A stretch of DNA of 64,000 nt from Prevotella sp. 10(H) (lineage in GTDB: Bacteria; Bacteroidota; Bacteroidia; Bacteroidales; Dysgonomonadaceae), in NCBI RefSeq assembly GCF_000711235.1, contig NZ_JOMI01000007.1, forward strand, positions 620,001 to 684,000, in the 5' to 3' direction. Shown one piece after another: positions 26,777 to 40,387 of the stretch. The notes beneath the pieces are model-generated. The model made no database searches and was not told the origin of the DNA. It was given only the letters and a program-made list of their open reading frames with translations. The position numbers and the translations under genes are program-made. Position 1 is the stretch's first letter; each line of letters starts with the position of its first letter.

Positions 26777-26816
26777 TTTCTAATTTAGCGGACTGTTAAA
26801 TTAAAATCATTCCATT

Positions 26817-27626
26817 ATGCGTAGCTTTCTTATTACTTTCTTTCTGATATGTTCTGTTGTATTAGTCGCACAAGATAAATATGAACTGAAACAGGATATA
26901 CCGTACATATCTACTTCTGAAACGGATGCATACCGCAAAGAACGGTGTAAACTGGATATATATTATCCTGTCGGTAAGAAAGATTTTCCGGTAGTTGTTT
27001 GGTTTCATGGCGGAGGATTAGAGGTCGGAGGTAAGCATATACCAAATGAACTGAAAGAAAAAGGCATTGCTGTAGTTGCCGTTAATTATCGCCTTAGCCC
27101 AAAAGCTCAAAACCCTGCTTATATCAACGATGCCGCAGCTTCCGTAGCATGGGTCTTTAAAAATATAGCATCTTACGGGGGCAGTGTAAATGATATATAT
27201 GTGTCGGGACATTCGGCAGGAGGATATCTTACGCTAATGGTGGGACTTGATAAAAGCTATATGCAAAAATACGGTGTCGATGCCGATAAGATTAAGGCAT
27301 TAGTACCGATAAGCGGACAAACCAATACGCATTATACAATCCGGAAAGAACGTAACATACCACAAAATATACCCATAATCGACAAATATGCACCGTTGAA
27401 TCAGGCTCGTGCAGGAGTTCCGCCGACATTACTTATTTCGGGTGACCGACATCTGGAGATGACAGCCCGCTATGAAGAGAATTTACACATGGAGGCTATT
27501 CTGAAATCACTTGGAAACAAGGAAGTGACAATGTATGAAGTGCAGGGTTTCGATCATGGAGCCGTAGGCGGCCCGGGATGCCTTTTGTTATTAGACTGGA
27601 TAAAGAAGTATAGTAAAATCAAATAA
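26817..27626 (+). CDS. secreted alpha/beta hydrolase (esterase/lipase-like)
   Basis: 269 residues with a signal peptide to about residue 18 (VVLVAQ). It has the hormone-sensitive-lipase type oxyanion motif HGGG (64-67), the nucleophile elbow GHSAGGY with Ser133, an acid residue in ISGDRHLEM near 212, and His in FDHGAVGG near 248. It probably hydrolyses short acyl esters in the periplasm. It starts 40 bases after the efflux operon, so read-through expression is possible, but a functional link is not evident. Confidence 0.82.
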   Translation: MRSFLITFFLICSVVLVAQDKYELKQDIPYISTSETDAYRKERCKLDIYYPVGKKDFPVVVWFHGGGLEVGGKHIPNELKEKGIAVVAVNYRLSPKAQNPAYINDAAASVAWVFKNIASYGGSVNDIYVSGHSAGGYLTLMVGLDKSYMQKYGVDADKIKALVPISGQTNTHYTIRKERNIPQNIPIIDKYAPLNQARAGVPPTLLISGDRHLEMTARYEENLHMEAILKSLGNKEVTMYEVQGFDHGAVGGPGCLLLLDWIKKYSKIK

Positions 27627-27661
27627 GCGCTATATCTGTTTGAAGAGTATTTTAGGGATTA

Positions 27662-28063
27662 TTATAAAATGATCTTTACTTCATTACCCGTAATATCATA
27701 ATACAGGTTCTGAAATTGATGCAGTGAGGCTATTGCTATACTTAATTTTTCCCCGTTTTCTTTACTGAAATAAAACTTATCCGAATCCATCAGAATATAG
27801 AAATTCGGTGTGTCTGCCTTGTTTTCACTAAACAGGATTTCCTTGTCGGATATTCTTTTTCCTCCCGACCGCAACAGTATATCTTTTGATAATTGTATCG
27901 GGGCTATCTCACTATATTTATCCGTACCGAATGTAGTTTCCACATAACCGCTTTTTACTTCCGTAATTTCGGTAAAAGGCAGCATAGGCCTGTTGTATCC
28001 TATCGGTAAATGAACAAGCCGCCTTACTATATTTCCTTTTCTTAATTCTCTTCCGTCTATCAT
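27662..28063 (-). CDS. conserved hypothetical protein, Bacteroidota type
   Basis: 133 residues, soluble, no signal peptide. It opens with DGRELRKGNIVRR and closes with LHQFQNLYYDITGNEVKI. That layout is shared by a large family of small Bacteroidota proteins seen in phages, plasmids and chromosomes (an N-terminal 'ELRxGN' and a C-terminal 'LHQLQNLYFxLTGEE'). Function unknown. It is convergent with the esterase gene, with 35 bases between stops, and no terminator is visible there. Confidence 0.7.
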   Translation of the reverse strand: MIDGRELRKGNIVRRLVHLPIGYNRPMLPFTEITEVKSGYVETTFGTDKYSEIAPIQLSKDILLRSGGKRISDKEILFSENKADTPNFYILMDSDKFYFSKENGEKLSIAIASLHQFQNLYYDITGNEVKIIL

Positions 28064-28171
28064 AATAAAACTATATAGATATTCACTTCTTATTACAACA
28101 CAAAAACATGAGTATTTGTTTGTCTGATTTATCCTATATATTTATAGTAGAATGGAAATATCGGAAATAAA

Positions 28172-28198
28172 AAAAGAGATGCTTTTGGCACCTCTTTT
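28172..28198 (-). terminator. intrinsic terminator after the greA-HIT operon
   Basis: AAAAGAGATGC (28172-28182) pairs with GCACCTCTTTT (28188-28198) around a 5-base loop, with one G-U pair and a T run on the minus strand. Confidence 0.8.
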
Positions 28199-28215
28199 CT
28201 CTTATGGCGATATCC

Positions 28216-28608
28216 TTAAATATGCGCCTTTATTTTTTGAGCAATCTCTTCAAATTCGGATTGTTGCAGTTTTACTCTCGGATTTGATAATATCATATCC
28301 GATTCTTTATTAATAGGAATCAGATGTATATGTGCATGAGGAACTTCCATTCCAACGACCATCAATCCTATACGTTGACATGGGACAGCATTTTCGATCG
28401 CTTTAGCTACTTTCTTAGCGAAAATATTCATTTCGCCGAGTGTAGCATCATCCAGATCGAATATATAGTCTGTTTCCTGTTTGGGTATAACGAGTGTATG
28501 CCCTTTTGTCATCGGGTTGATATCGAGGAAAGCAAAAAACTTATCGTCTTCTGCAACCTTGTATGACGGAATCTCACCTGCAACTATTCTACTGAAAATA
28601 CTTGCCAT
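28216..28608 (-). CDS. HIT-family nucleotide hydrolase
   Basis: 130 residues. The histidine triad is visible as HAHIHLIP, and the N-terminal CxxC zinc site of some HIT proteins is absent. The fold's PSYKVAEDDKFFAFLDINPMT and GHTLVIPKQE blocks are present. HIT proteins hydrolyse nucleoside phosphoramidates or adenylated substrates. It lies six bases downstream of greA and shares its terminator. Confidence 0.9.
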   Translation of the reverse strand: MASIFSRIVAGEIPSYKVAEDDKFFAFLDINPMTKGHTLVIPKQETDYIFDLDDATLGEMNIFAKKVAKAIENAVPCQRIGLMVVGMEVPHAHIHLIPINKESDMILSNPRVKLQQSEFEEIAQKIKAHI

Positions 28609-28614
28609 CCGTTA

Positions 28615-29085
28615 TCAGAGTGAAATATTCATGATTTCGAAACTCATCAGCCCCGAAGGAACTTTTATTTCGGCAATATCACCTACTTTCTTACCCATCA
28701 GTCCTTGTGCTACAGGTGTGCTTACTGCAATCTTATTTTCTTTCAGATTAGCTTCACTCTCAGCAACAAGTGTGTAGGTCATTTGTTGGTTATTCTTTGT
28801 ATTACGTATAGTAACTTTGTTAAGTATCTGTACAAAGTCGGTTCCTATAGCATCTTCATTTATCAGGCGTGCATTCGCCATCAGATTTTTCAACTGGGCA
28901 ATTTTTGCTTCCAGCAGCCCCTGAGCCTCTTTGGCCGCATCGTATTCAGCATTTTCCGACAAATCCCCTTTGTCGCGGGCTTCTGCTATCTGTTTCGATA
29001 TAGCAGGTCTGTCCACGGTTTCCAGCGTGTTAATCTCTTCTTTCAACTTTTTGTAACCCTCTTCGGTCATGTAAGTGACAGCCAT
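28615..29085 (-). CDS. greA: transcription elongation factor GreA
   Basis: 156 residues, typical length. It has an N-terminal coiled coil (TEEGYKKLKEEINTLE onward, with DLSENAEYDAAKEAQ at the tip) and a C-terminal FKBP-like domain including SPVAQGLMGKKVGD-type residues. GreA rescues backtracked RNA polymerase by stimulating transcript cleavage; the acidic tip pair D/E in the coil is seen. First gene of a two-gene unit with the HIT gene. Confidence 0.95.
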   Translation of the reverse strand: MAVTYMTEEGYKKLKEEINTLETVDRPAISKQIAEARDKGDLSENAEYDAAKEAQGLLEAKIAQLKNLMANARLINEDAIGTDFVQILNKVTIRNTKNNQQMTYTLVAESEANLKENKIAVSTPVAQGLMGKKVGDIAEIKVPSGLMSFEIMNISL

Positions 29086-29254
29086 GGTAATTAAAGATTA
29101 AATTAGTTAATGACTATAAATTTTCTGTTGTTTTTAAAGTAACAAAAAGAAAAAGAATCCTTGCCGTATAGGCCAGAACTCCTTTTCCTTTTAAAATCGT
29201 TACAAACAAAGATAGTATATAATTTCTATATTATCAAAATATTTTCCGATACTT

Positions 29255-30427
29255 TTACAATAATTTTTGCACTTCTGCAGACAAATCGTCTGTGGATAAA
29301 AGTCTTTTAGCTATCTCCCCTTTTTTGTTAATCAGGAAAGTTGTAGGAAGACCCTGAACATTATATTTCATCAAAATATCCGAAGCTAAATACTTGTCAT
29401 CTCTTACGCATACCCAAGGAAGATTTACAGCACTGTTCTGCCATGCATGCACGTCTGTATCTACCGAAACCTGATAGATTGCAACATTTCCTTTATGCTT
29501 TTCATATACCTTATTCAGTAATATATTATGAGCCGGGGCAAAGTCGGTCTGATATGCTGTGAAGTCAAGGATTACTACCTTGCCTTTTAAAGACGACAGG
29601 CTAACTTTCTTATTTTGCATATCCGGTAATGTGATATCATAATATGTTGCGTGGTCTGTTACTTCTGTTGCAGTTATTTTGTTTATTGCTGCTTCTTCAT
29701 TAGCCATTTTACGAATTTCCATCAATGCATTCAACGTAAAATTCTTCAGGTTTTCTGTCCGCGGCGATTTAGGATATTGTGTATCCCATACTGTCGCTAT
29801 AGCCTGGAAAGCCGCTATGTCCTTTTTATCATACGGGTCGAATATAAGATAACTGTCTACTTTCTGGAATAAAGCAAAATAAGCAGCTGGACTTCTGTAA
29901 TCGGAGTATATAAGGTCTTTTGCTTTGTTTTTATATTCATTTACAGCTTCCTGAACATCTGCAACATATTTATCCTGCGATATGGATTTGCTATCATACT
30001 TCTTTTTCAGATCGGAAAAAGTATTGCTTAATTTGTTTTGTGCCAGAACGATATCTTTTATCTTTATCGATCCGTTCGAACCTTCTACTGTATAATCCAA
30101 TGCAAAAGTCGCCGCCGGTGCATTTACTGTTATGGTTTCTGTCGAATCTACGGCTAAGTTGATCGTTTGGTTTTTCAGCTTCAACAAATAAAACTCGGGA
30201 TATTCAAGGCTGGCTTTGGTGAATCTGAAATTACCTTCACTATCCAGTTTTACCGAATCCAGAATTGTCGTTTCTGTCAGCGATCTTCTTTCAAGGTATA
30301 ATATGGTAGTGTCGGCATTGCTGATTTTTCCTTCGATGGTAAATTCAGGCTTTTTGTCTTTACAAGATATAAATGCAACCAAAGCAATAGCGAGGATTGT
30401 GAATTTCGAAAAAGGAAACGTTTTCAT
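29255..30427 (-). CDS. DUF4369/thioredoxin-fold lipoprotein lacking the CxxC motif
   Basis: 390 residues. The lipoprotein signal ends FISC (Cys22). An N-terminal DUF4369 beta domain (about 28-120) is followed by a helical middle and a C-terminal TlpA/AhpC-like thioredoxin fold from about 262. In the position of the redox-active CxxC the sequence reads AYQTDFAP (291-298), so both cysteines are missing, while the later cis-proline loop GLPTTFLINKKG is kept. It is therefore unlikely to be a thiol oxidoreductase, and may act in binding or as a structural partner. Monocistronic; about 170 bases separate it from greA. Confidence 0.8.
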   Translation of the reverse strand: MKTFPFSKFTILAIALVAFISCKDKKPEFTIEGKISNADTTILYLERRSLTETTILDSVKLDSEGNFRFTKASLEYPEFYLLKLKNQTINLAVDSTETITVNAPAATFALDYTVEGSNGSIKIKDIVLAQNKLSNTFSDLKKKYDSKSISQDKYVADVQEAVNEYKNKAKDLIYSDYRSPAAYFALFQKVDSYLIFDPYDKKDIAAFQAIATVWDTQYPKSPRTENLKNFTLNALMEIRKMANEEAAINKITATEVTDHATYYDITLPDMQNKKVSLSSLKGKVVILDFTAYQTDFAPAHNILLNKVYEKHKGNVAIYQVSVDTDVHAWQNSAVNLPWVCVRDDKYLASDILMKYNVQGLPTTFLINKKGEIAKRLLSTDDLSAEVQKLL

Positions 30428-30633
30428 GTATTATGTCAGTTTATTATATATTATGTTCTAAGTCTTATTCTACGGAACAAAGATATTAATTATAATCAAA
30501 TGTGAACGTGCAGGATTTTATAAAATATGATATATTATGACGTGGTATATAATAAAGATATATATATTTACGTATAATAGTTAAATTTAAGGTCTGTTCC
30601 GGACTGTTTTGTTGAAATGCCATTAAATAAAAT

Positions 30634-31677
30634 ATGAATATGAAAAGAGAATTCCTGTTTTCTATCTTCATTATCAGTTTTACCTTATTTATACATGCTC
30701 AGGATTCCATAAGGGTCGATAAGCTGGATATTATTTATCTAAAAAATGGAAAGGTATTAAAAGGACTTGTTGTTAAAAGTGAACTAGGAACACTTACTGT
30801 AAAAACAACCGATAGTATCTCCCAAAAAGATAAAATACAGATTTACCAGCAAGGCGATATAAAAAAGATAGAAAAGGGAAGTATTTCAAAAGCTGCAGAA
30901 GAGAATTCTAATAAAGATGTAAACGGATATGCAGAGAGTAATCCCTCTAATGCCCGTAATACAAAAAGACAATCAAGTAATGCTTCTTTATCCGGTCTGT
31001 CTTCCGATCCTGTTCAGAATCTTATTCCGGAACAATCGCCTCAGAGTGATATTCTTAGGCAAATGCCCGAACCGAAAGGAAATGTACCGATGCCCATGTT
31101 GACAGACCAGCCTGTAATAATCAATGCAGCAAAAAGTGCTGATCCCGATGAATATTTTGATCCGTTCAGTGTACCGAGGCCAAAGCGTCGCGAAAGGATT
31201 TGGAATAGGGAGATCAGAGGTTTTCGTGTATTTCTCGACTATGCTTATATACAAGGTATCGGGAAACCTAAGAATCACAGATTGGAATGGGGTACTTCGT
31301 TAGGTTTCCAGTTCAATCCTATTTTTTATACCGGTATAGGCACTGCCTACAGCCTCACTCTTAATAATAAAGATTCGTCTTTACCTATATTTATAAATCC
31401 CCGTATCAATTTTCTTGATGAGAATACGACGCCTTTTTGGGATGTTAAGTTTGGGTACTCTGTTGCAATGGGGCAGGGTGTTTATTTCAGCACGTCTTTA
31501 GGAGTTAGTCTGACAAAGAAAGGCAAAAGAGCTTTAAACTTAGGATTGGTTTACTCTCTTCAGTATGCAAAATACTATGAATGGTCGGAAGAAGAACCAA
31601 AAGAAAGGATAAAAGTAAAGCCTACTTATCATGGCCTTGCATTTAAACTGACATATGAATTTGGCATAGGACGATAA
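30634..31677 (+). CDS. outer-membrane-like protein of unknown function
   Basis: 347 residues with a signal peptide ending FIHAQ (about residue 22). Residues 25-75 form a small beta domain (DIIYLKNGKVLKGLVVKSE) like those seen before Bacteroidota envelope proteins. Then comes a Ser/Asn/Pro-rich linker to about 180, and a C-terminal stretch of amphipathic strands (GTSLGFQFNPIFYTGIGTAY and further) ending TYEFGIGR, suggestive of an 8-strand beta barrel. No specific family recognised. The second ATG (30640) is an alternative start. It is the last gene before the rRNA promoter. Confidence 0.6.
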   Translation: MNMKREFLFSIFIISFTLFIHAQDSIRVDKLDIIYLKNGKVLKGLVVKSELGTLTVKTTDSISQKDKIQIYQQGDIKKIEKGSISKAAEENSNKDVNGYAESNPSNARNTKRQSSNASLSGLSSDPVQNLIPEQSPQSDILRQMPEPKGNVPMPMLTDQPVIINAAKSADPDEYFDPFSVPRPKRRERIWNREIRGFRVFLDYAYIQGIGKPKNHRLEWGTSLGFQFNPIFYTGIGTAYSLTLNNKDSSLPIFINPRINFLDENTTPFWDVKFGYSVAMGQGVYFSTSLGVSLTKKGKRALNLGLVYSLQYAKYYEWSEEEPKERIKVKPTYHGLAFKLTYEFGIGR

Positions 31678-31782
31678 ATTTATTTCTCCAAATTATGTTT
31701 TATAACACATTGTAATAATGTATATTGAGTTATCACAAAGAAATTGAGGTAACAAATAAAGGTAAAAAAAGTTCTAATAATA

Positions 31783-31814
31783 TTTGGAGTGTAAGGTAAT
31801 GTTTTCTACTTTTG
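31783..31814 (+). promoter_or_regulatory. rRNA operon promoter
   Basis: TTTG (31783-31786), a 20-base spacer, then TACTTTTG (31807-31814): a perfect match to the Bacteroidota housekeeping consensus, with no closer candidate to the 16S gene. Transcription should begin near 31821. Confidence 0.8.
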
Positions 31815-32066
31815 CACCCGCTTTACCACCAAAGGGTGGGCCGGAAACGGGGAAAAGTGAATTTAAAAAAGCGATCTTTGATAAAATGACAACAGAAGAT
31901 AGAGTGTAGTACAAGCTTGTTAATTAATAATTAACAATTAATAATTAACAATTAATAATTAACAACAACCTACTAGAGATAGTATCAGGGTATTACCGTC
32001 AATTAGATTTAGGATATAAGTTTAATGAAAGAGGACAGGATCAGAAGGTATAAAAAAGAAAATATA
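31815..32066 (+). other. rRNA leader: boxA-like site, tandem repeat, processing stem
   Basis: GATCTTTGATA (31873-31883) is repeated as GATCTTTGACA before the 23S gene (34079-34089), the same two places where boxA antitermination sites lie in other bacteria. Three tandem copies of AATTAATAATTAAC fill 31923-31964. GTATTACC (31990-31997) can pair with GGTAATAC (33614-33621) just past 16S to form the processing stem. No coding frame is seen from 31678 to the 16S gene. Confidence 0.55.
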
Positions 32067-33594
<1,528 letters not shown>

Positions 33595-33668
33595 CTGGAG
33601 ACCTGTCCGAAAAGGTAATACTTTAGAAAGTATTGCACTCTGTCGAAGTTGTTATAAAAATATAACTC

Positions 33669-33742
33669 AGTTACGAGTTACCAGTTATAAGTTACCAGTA
33701 TTTAAAATTACTGATGACTGCTAACTGTTAACTGCTAACTGA
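33669..33742. repeat. spacer repeats between 16S and tRNA-Ile
   Basis: Tandem variants of CAGTTACGAGTTAC / CAGTTATAAGTTAC followed by CTAACTGTTAACTG units, the same repeat family as 34044-34070, 34151-34220, 51027-51066 and 60722-60826. Confidence 0.6.
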
Positions 33743-33792
33743 CAAGAGAAACCAGGAAGCTGACAGCTCAGTTTCAGGGAGAAAGTAAAGCC

Positions 33793-33866
33793 AGTCCTAT
33801 AGCTCAGTTGGTTAGAGCGCTACACTGATAATGTAGAGGTCGGCAGTTCAAATCTGCCTGGGACTA
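33793..33866 (+). tRNA. tRNA-Ile (GAT)
   Basis: 74-base cloverleaf: acceptor AGTCCTA with TGGGACT, D-arm AGCTCAGTTGGTTAGAGC, anticodon loop CTGATAA (GAT), T-arm GGCAG-TTCAAAT-CTGCC, discriminator A. The 3' CCA is not encoded (ACCG follows). First tRNA of the rRNA spacer. Confidence 0.96.
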
Positions 33867-33921
33867 CCGCGATGCGATAGCATCGCAATTAGCAAATGTA
33901 CCAATTAGCTAATTGACAAAC

Positions 33922-33995
33922 GGGGGATTAGCTCAGCTGGCTAGAGCACCTGCCTTGCACGCAGGGGGTCAACGGTTCGAATCCGTTATTCTCCA
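33922..33995 (+). tRNA. tRNA-Ala (TGC)
   Basis: 74-base cloverleaf: acceptor GGGGGAT with ATTCTCC, anticodon loop CTTGCAC (TGC), T-arm AACGG-TTCGAAT-CCGTT, discriminator A. CCA is not encoded. It is preceded by an ATTAGCAAATG / CAATTAGCTAATTG type repeat (33889-33917). Confidence 0.96.
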
Positions 33996-34043
33996 CAGAT
34001 TTAATTATGAATTAAGGATTATGAATAAAGAGTATTATCACTC

Positions 34044-34220
34044 GTAACTTGTAACCCGTAACTTGTAACTAAAAAGAAGATCTTTGACATGATGTAAAAC
34101 AAGAGCAAGTAAAGAAAAGATTAGAAATAATCTTCTCAAACCCACAAACCAGTTAACAGCTTGCAGTTAACAGCTAACAAGTATCAGTACTTGTAACCTG
34201 TAACCTGTAACTTGTAACTG
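34044..34220 (+). other. 23S leader: repeats, boxA-like site and processing stem
   Basis: Tandem CGTAACTTGTAAC units (34044-34070) come first. GATCTTTGACA (34079-34089), the boxA-like motif, follows. ACATGATGTAAA (34087-34098) with AAGAGCAAGTAAAG (34101-34114) pairs with CTTTACTTACTCTTTTACAT (37212-37231) beyond the 23S gene and brackets it. A second run of CAGTTAACAG and TTGTAACCTG units lies at 34151-34220. Confidence 0.55.
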
Positions 34221-34236
34221 TTTTGAAAAAAGAATA

Positions 34237-37126
<2,890 letters not shown>

Positions 37127-37129
37127 AAA

Positions 37130-37286
37130 GGAGCTGTTAGCTTATAGCCCAAAGCCATTAGCTAGCAGCCCAGGACAAAACAACGGTTTGAACAGATAAT
37201 CATAATCGAACCTTTACTTACTCTTTTACATCGTGTTAACATACACGATTGATAATTATTAATTGTTCATTGATAATTATTAATTG
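37130..37286. repeat. 23S-5S spacer repeats
   Basis: GAGCTGTTAGCTTATAGCCC-type repeat (37132-37170), then two direct copies of ATTGATAATTATTAATTG (37248-37265 and 37269-37286), the inverse orientation of the AATTAATAATTA units in the operon leader. Confidence 0.55.
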
Positions 37287-37292
37287 CATGTT

Positions 37293-37404
<112 letters not shown>

Positions 37405-37410
37405 AAATCG

Positions 37411-37450
37411 AGAGTCCTCTTATGTGATATGAATCATAAGGGGACTCTTT
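37411..37450 (+). terminator. rRNA operon terminator
   Basis: A 14-bp stem (AGAGTCCTCTTATG 37411-37424, CATAAGGGGACTCT 37435-37448, one G-U pair), 10-base loop, then TTTCGTT. Confidence 0.85.
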
Positions 37451-37515
37451 CGTTGGGGGATATTTATAGGTAAATATTTTCAACGATTTTATATGATTGA
37501 GTTAATCTATATAGA

Positions 37516-38595
37516 TTACGCTTCTCGAAGGTCAATTTTTAGTGGGGGAAGCAATTCCTTCATTTTCTCAATTATTAATTCAGGTTCTATATCCAGACAG
37601 TCATATATTTTAGGATTATAACAAGGTTTATTTCCGAAAATGGAACAAGGTTGGCAATCTAATCTTTTAATAATAGCAAAATCCTTATCCGGGTTTATTA
37701 AATAATATCCGTTTTCGGGTGTTGTAGCTCCCCATACAGACACTATAGGAATATTTAATAACGCAGCTAAATGTAAATTGGCCGAATCCATGGTGAGTGC
37801 AATATTGCATTTCGCCAGAATAGTTGTTTCCTGATCGAAGGAGATGCAATCTATAAGAGATCGTAACGAAGGATATTTTTCTACCCATCTGTCTGCCACT
37901 TTCTTTTCTTTATTTCCTCCTCCAAATATCAGGACCTGGTATTCATCATCATTACCAAAATGGGATATTATCTTTTCAATTTTATCTAATGGATATATTT
38001 TGGTTTTTTCTCTCGAAAAAGGTGATATTGCGATAAGTTTCTTTTCTGTATTGATATTGAGTTGACTAAATAATTTCGTAAAGTTTCTGTTTTTTATTTT
38101 ATCTGTATTGAATGTTGGATTTATTCCTATATACCCTAGTTCAGAAAAAGTTTTTTTATGCAATCCGATCATTGTTATTCCGTCATTGCATTTATTCAGG
38201 ATTCTGTCTTCCGACATAAATATATTTTCGTCTGTGATAGCTATTTGGATATTTCTTTTACTATTTAAGACCTTGTGATACATTTTTTGCTCGATAACGT
38301 CGTATTGCAAAAGTGCTATTTTATCGAAAGATGATATGAAAGATTCCATTTTTAGAGAAAAGAGACGCTTTTTTAAAGAGAATGTAAGGCCTCTCAAAAT
38401 GCCTTTTGACTTTTTAGAAATCATAGGCTTTAGTATAACATTTGACGGCATAACATCTTTAAAGGTCACAAATCTTTCGTTTGTCAATACAGTGAATGTA
38501 TCGTCGGGATATTTAGCCGCTACTGCAGCAATCAACGGTAAAACTATTAAAGCATCACCAATTCGGTGATACCGTACAATTAATGTATTCGCCAT
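37516..38595 (-). CDS. glycosyltransferase family 9 (heptosyltransferase-like)
   Basis: About 359 residues from the ATG at 38593-38595 (MANTLIVRYHRIGDALIVLP). The GT9 signatures are the N-terminal RxxxIGDALI loop and, in the C-terminal half, ISPFSREKTKIYPLDK and LTMDSANLHLAALLNIPIVSVWGATTP (given in outline). Such enzymes add heptose or related sugars to lipopolysaccharide core. The Cys-rich end LDCQPCSIFGNKPC is common in this family. It is convergent with the rRNA operon. Confidence 0.88.
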   Translation of the reverse strand: MANTLIVRYHRIGDALIVLPLIAAVAAKYPDDTFTVLTNERFVTFKDVMPSNVILKPMISKKSKGILRGLTFSLKKRLFSLKMESFISSFDKIALLQYDVIEQKMYHKVLNSKRNIQIAITDENIFMSEDRILNKCNDGITMIGLHKKTFSELGYIGINPTFNTDKIKNRNFTKLFSQLNINTEKKLIAISPFSREKTKIYPLDKIEKIISHFGNDDEYQVLIFGGGNKEKKVADRWVEKYPSLRSLIDCISFDQETTILAKCNIALTMDSANLHLAALLNIPIVSVWGATTPENGYYLINPDKDFAIIKRLDCQPCSIFGNKPCYNPKIYDCLDIEPELIIEKMKELLPPLKIDLREA

Positions 38596-38654
38596 TTTAT
38601 ATATTTCTAAAAAGAATGTAAATATAAGCAATCTTTGTTTCCTTCTAAATAATA

Positions 38655-38683
38655 AGCCACAAAAGGTGTATCCTTTTGTGGCT
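38655..38683 (-). terminator. intrinsic terminator after the SpaA/FISUMP-like gene
   Basis: Perfect 12-bp stem AGCCACAAAAGG (38655-38666) and CCTTTTGTGGCT (38672-38683) with a 5-base loop; the minus-strand sequence that follows is TTATTATTT. Confidence 0.75.
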
Positions 38684-38707
38684 CTTAGCTTAACTTACAA
38701 TTACAGA

Positions 38708-40123
38708 TTAGAAAATAATATTTTGGTTTTGGCGGTTGTTATATACATAGTGATCTTCAACATTTCGTGCATAATGAACAATATCCTTTACTGTAACGCT
38801 AGGTGTAGGATTGTTCAATATATACTGTACATAGAATCCGCGCGTATAACCGTTTGGAAGTTCTACATATCCCTGAGGTACAGGGTCGTTCAACCCTAAT
38901 TTTTTTATGTCTGTCTGTTCGTTGTTTATATATAATTTATATCCGAGTTCGAAATCCGTTAATCTTCTGCACCAGCGGACATTCAATAAATGGTAAGACG
39001 TCAATGGTGCAGTATCTACATAGTCGTGCAAGATGATAGCTTGAATCCTTAATGGATCATCAGGCCTGACTACTGCAAACATAGCCGTATAAAATAAATG
39101 GTAGATATCACCTTTTTTTCCATCGCTATAGCAGCCGTTGTTTGGTCCCAACCCGTTACACCATGCGCCGTCACCATTCAGACGTGCTCCTCCGGGCATC
39201 AGATTGAATTTATACATGTTCGTATTATATCCGTCAAACCAATATGTCTTGAATTGTCCGGCACTTGGATTCGCAATATCGAATGCCATAGGATTTTCTC
39301 CGTTCTTTGCACTTAATGCAAATCGTACATCCCGTTCATTGAGCCTGTCATGTATCCGGTCGTAAGATGTATTGAACGGGCACATGGCAAACAGCTGTCT
39401 GTAATCTTCCTGTGCAGGAAGTTTCCAGCCTTCTGCTACCTGACCGTATTGATCATACATCTTTCCATGTTGATTCATATACAATACGCTTGGGTAGCTG
39501 TAATGACGTCCATAATATTTTTCGAAATCAGCTATGTCCTCCAGCTGATATTGTGCCGGATCTATTCGAATTCGTTCGACATACCTGTCCAGTAATGCCT
39601 GAGTGATAGGATGTGAATTCTCAAAATCACCACCCCATGGAACTACATGACTGAAATTTTGATCGACCCAATAATACTCTCCAATTTTTCGGGCAGTATA
39701 TTCACCTAATAATTTAGATTGATGATTAACTGGTCCATAAAATTTTAAAGGCTGAGTCTCCGGCAATTCTCTTGAATCTTCATTCAGGTAATAAAACACC
39801 ACAGTCGGTTGTAAAGAACCGAATAGTTCAACTTTCTTTTTTTTCTCTTCGCTGATATATCCTTTAGGAGATTTTACTTCTTCTATAGTAAAAATTCCTC
39901 CGGGGAAATTATTAATTTCAATGGTTCCATTGTCGAGGGTATATGTCTGAACAGTATTACCCCGAGCATCTACAATTTTGTATTCTCCTCCATTAACTAA
40001 TGAATTATCCGCGATATCTTTTGAAGAAATGGAGAAACATTGCTTCGAGATATCCACATCATCACTGCTACATCCGTAAATTACTACGGACAATAATAAA
40101 AATAATAAAAATTTAGTCTTCAT
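38708..40123 (-). CDS. lipoprotein with SpaA-like and FISUMP-like domains
   Basis: About 471 residues from MKTKFLLFLL; the lipoprotein signal ends VIYGC (Cys18). Residues 40-95 look like a SpaA/prealbumin-type fold (GGEYKIVDARGN..., FPGGIFTIEEVKSPKGY). The central and C-terminal part has a YYWVDQNFS ... WKLPAQEDYRQLF pattern and aromatic/Gly-rich strands that resemble FISUMP (Fibrobacter major paralogous) domains. The combination suggests a surface-displayed protein of unknown ligand. A longer start seven codons upstream exists. Downstream terminator is strong. Confidence 0.6.
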   Translation of the reverse strand: MKTKFLLFLLLSVVIYGCSSDDVDISKQCFSISSKDIADNSLVNGGEYKIVDARGNTVQTYTLDNGTIEINNFPGGIFTIEEVKSPKGYISEEKKKKVELFGSLQPTVVFYYLNEDSRELPETQPLKFYGPVNHQSKLLGEYTARKIGEYYWVDQNFSHVVPWGGDFENSHPITQALLDRYVERIRIDPAQYQLEDIADFEKYYGRHYSYPSVLYMNQHGKMYDQYGQVAEGWKLPAQEDYRQLFAMCPFNTSYDRIHDRLNERDVRFALSAKNGENPMAFDIANPSAGQFKTYWFDGYNTNMYKFNLMPGGARLNGDGAWCNGLGPNNGCYSDGKKGDIYHLFYTAMFAVVRPDDPLRIQAIILHDYVDTAPLTSYHLLNVRWCRRLTDFELGYKLYINNEQTDIKKLGLNDPVPQGYVELPNGYTRGFYVQYILNNPTPSVTVKDIVHYARNVEDHYVYNNRQNQNIIF

Positions 40124-40387
40124 CCCACCTTTATTTAATGGCAAGCCGAGCAGCTTAGTGAAATGAGAAAGAAATTGATCTTATGACCAATTGAAGGATT
40201 CATGTCACACGACATTTCATAACTTAATAACAAGGATATTTAGATTTTGTTTTATTAAAAAATGTTATTTTTTGTTTTTTATTTTTCATTGAAATTAGAT
40301 TCTTTGAACCTGAATTAATTGTAAAAGCGAATGCTAGAAGATATATGAAAAGATGGTTATCTTTGTAGATCTTTAATAAAGCATATT

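Noticed and set aside
31923-31964. CRISPR array
   Set aside because: Three 14-bp tandem units without spacers; a simple repeat in the rRNA leader.
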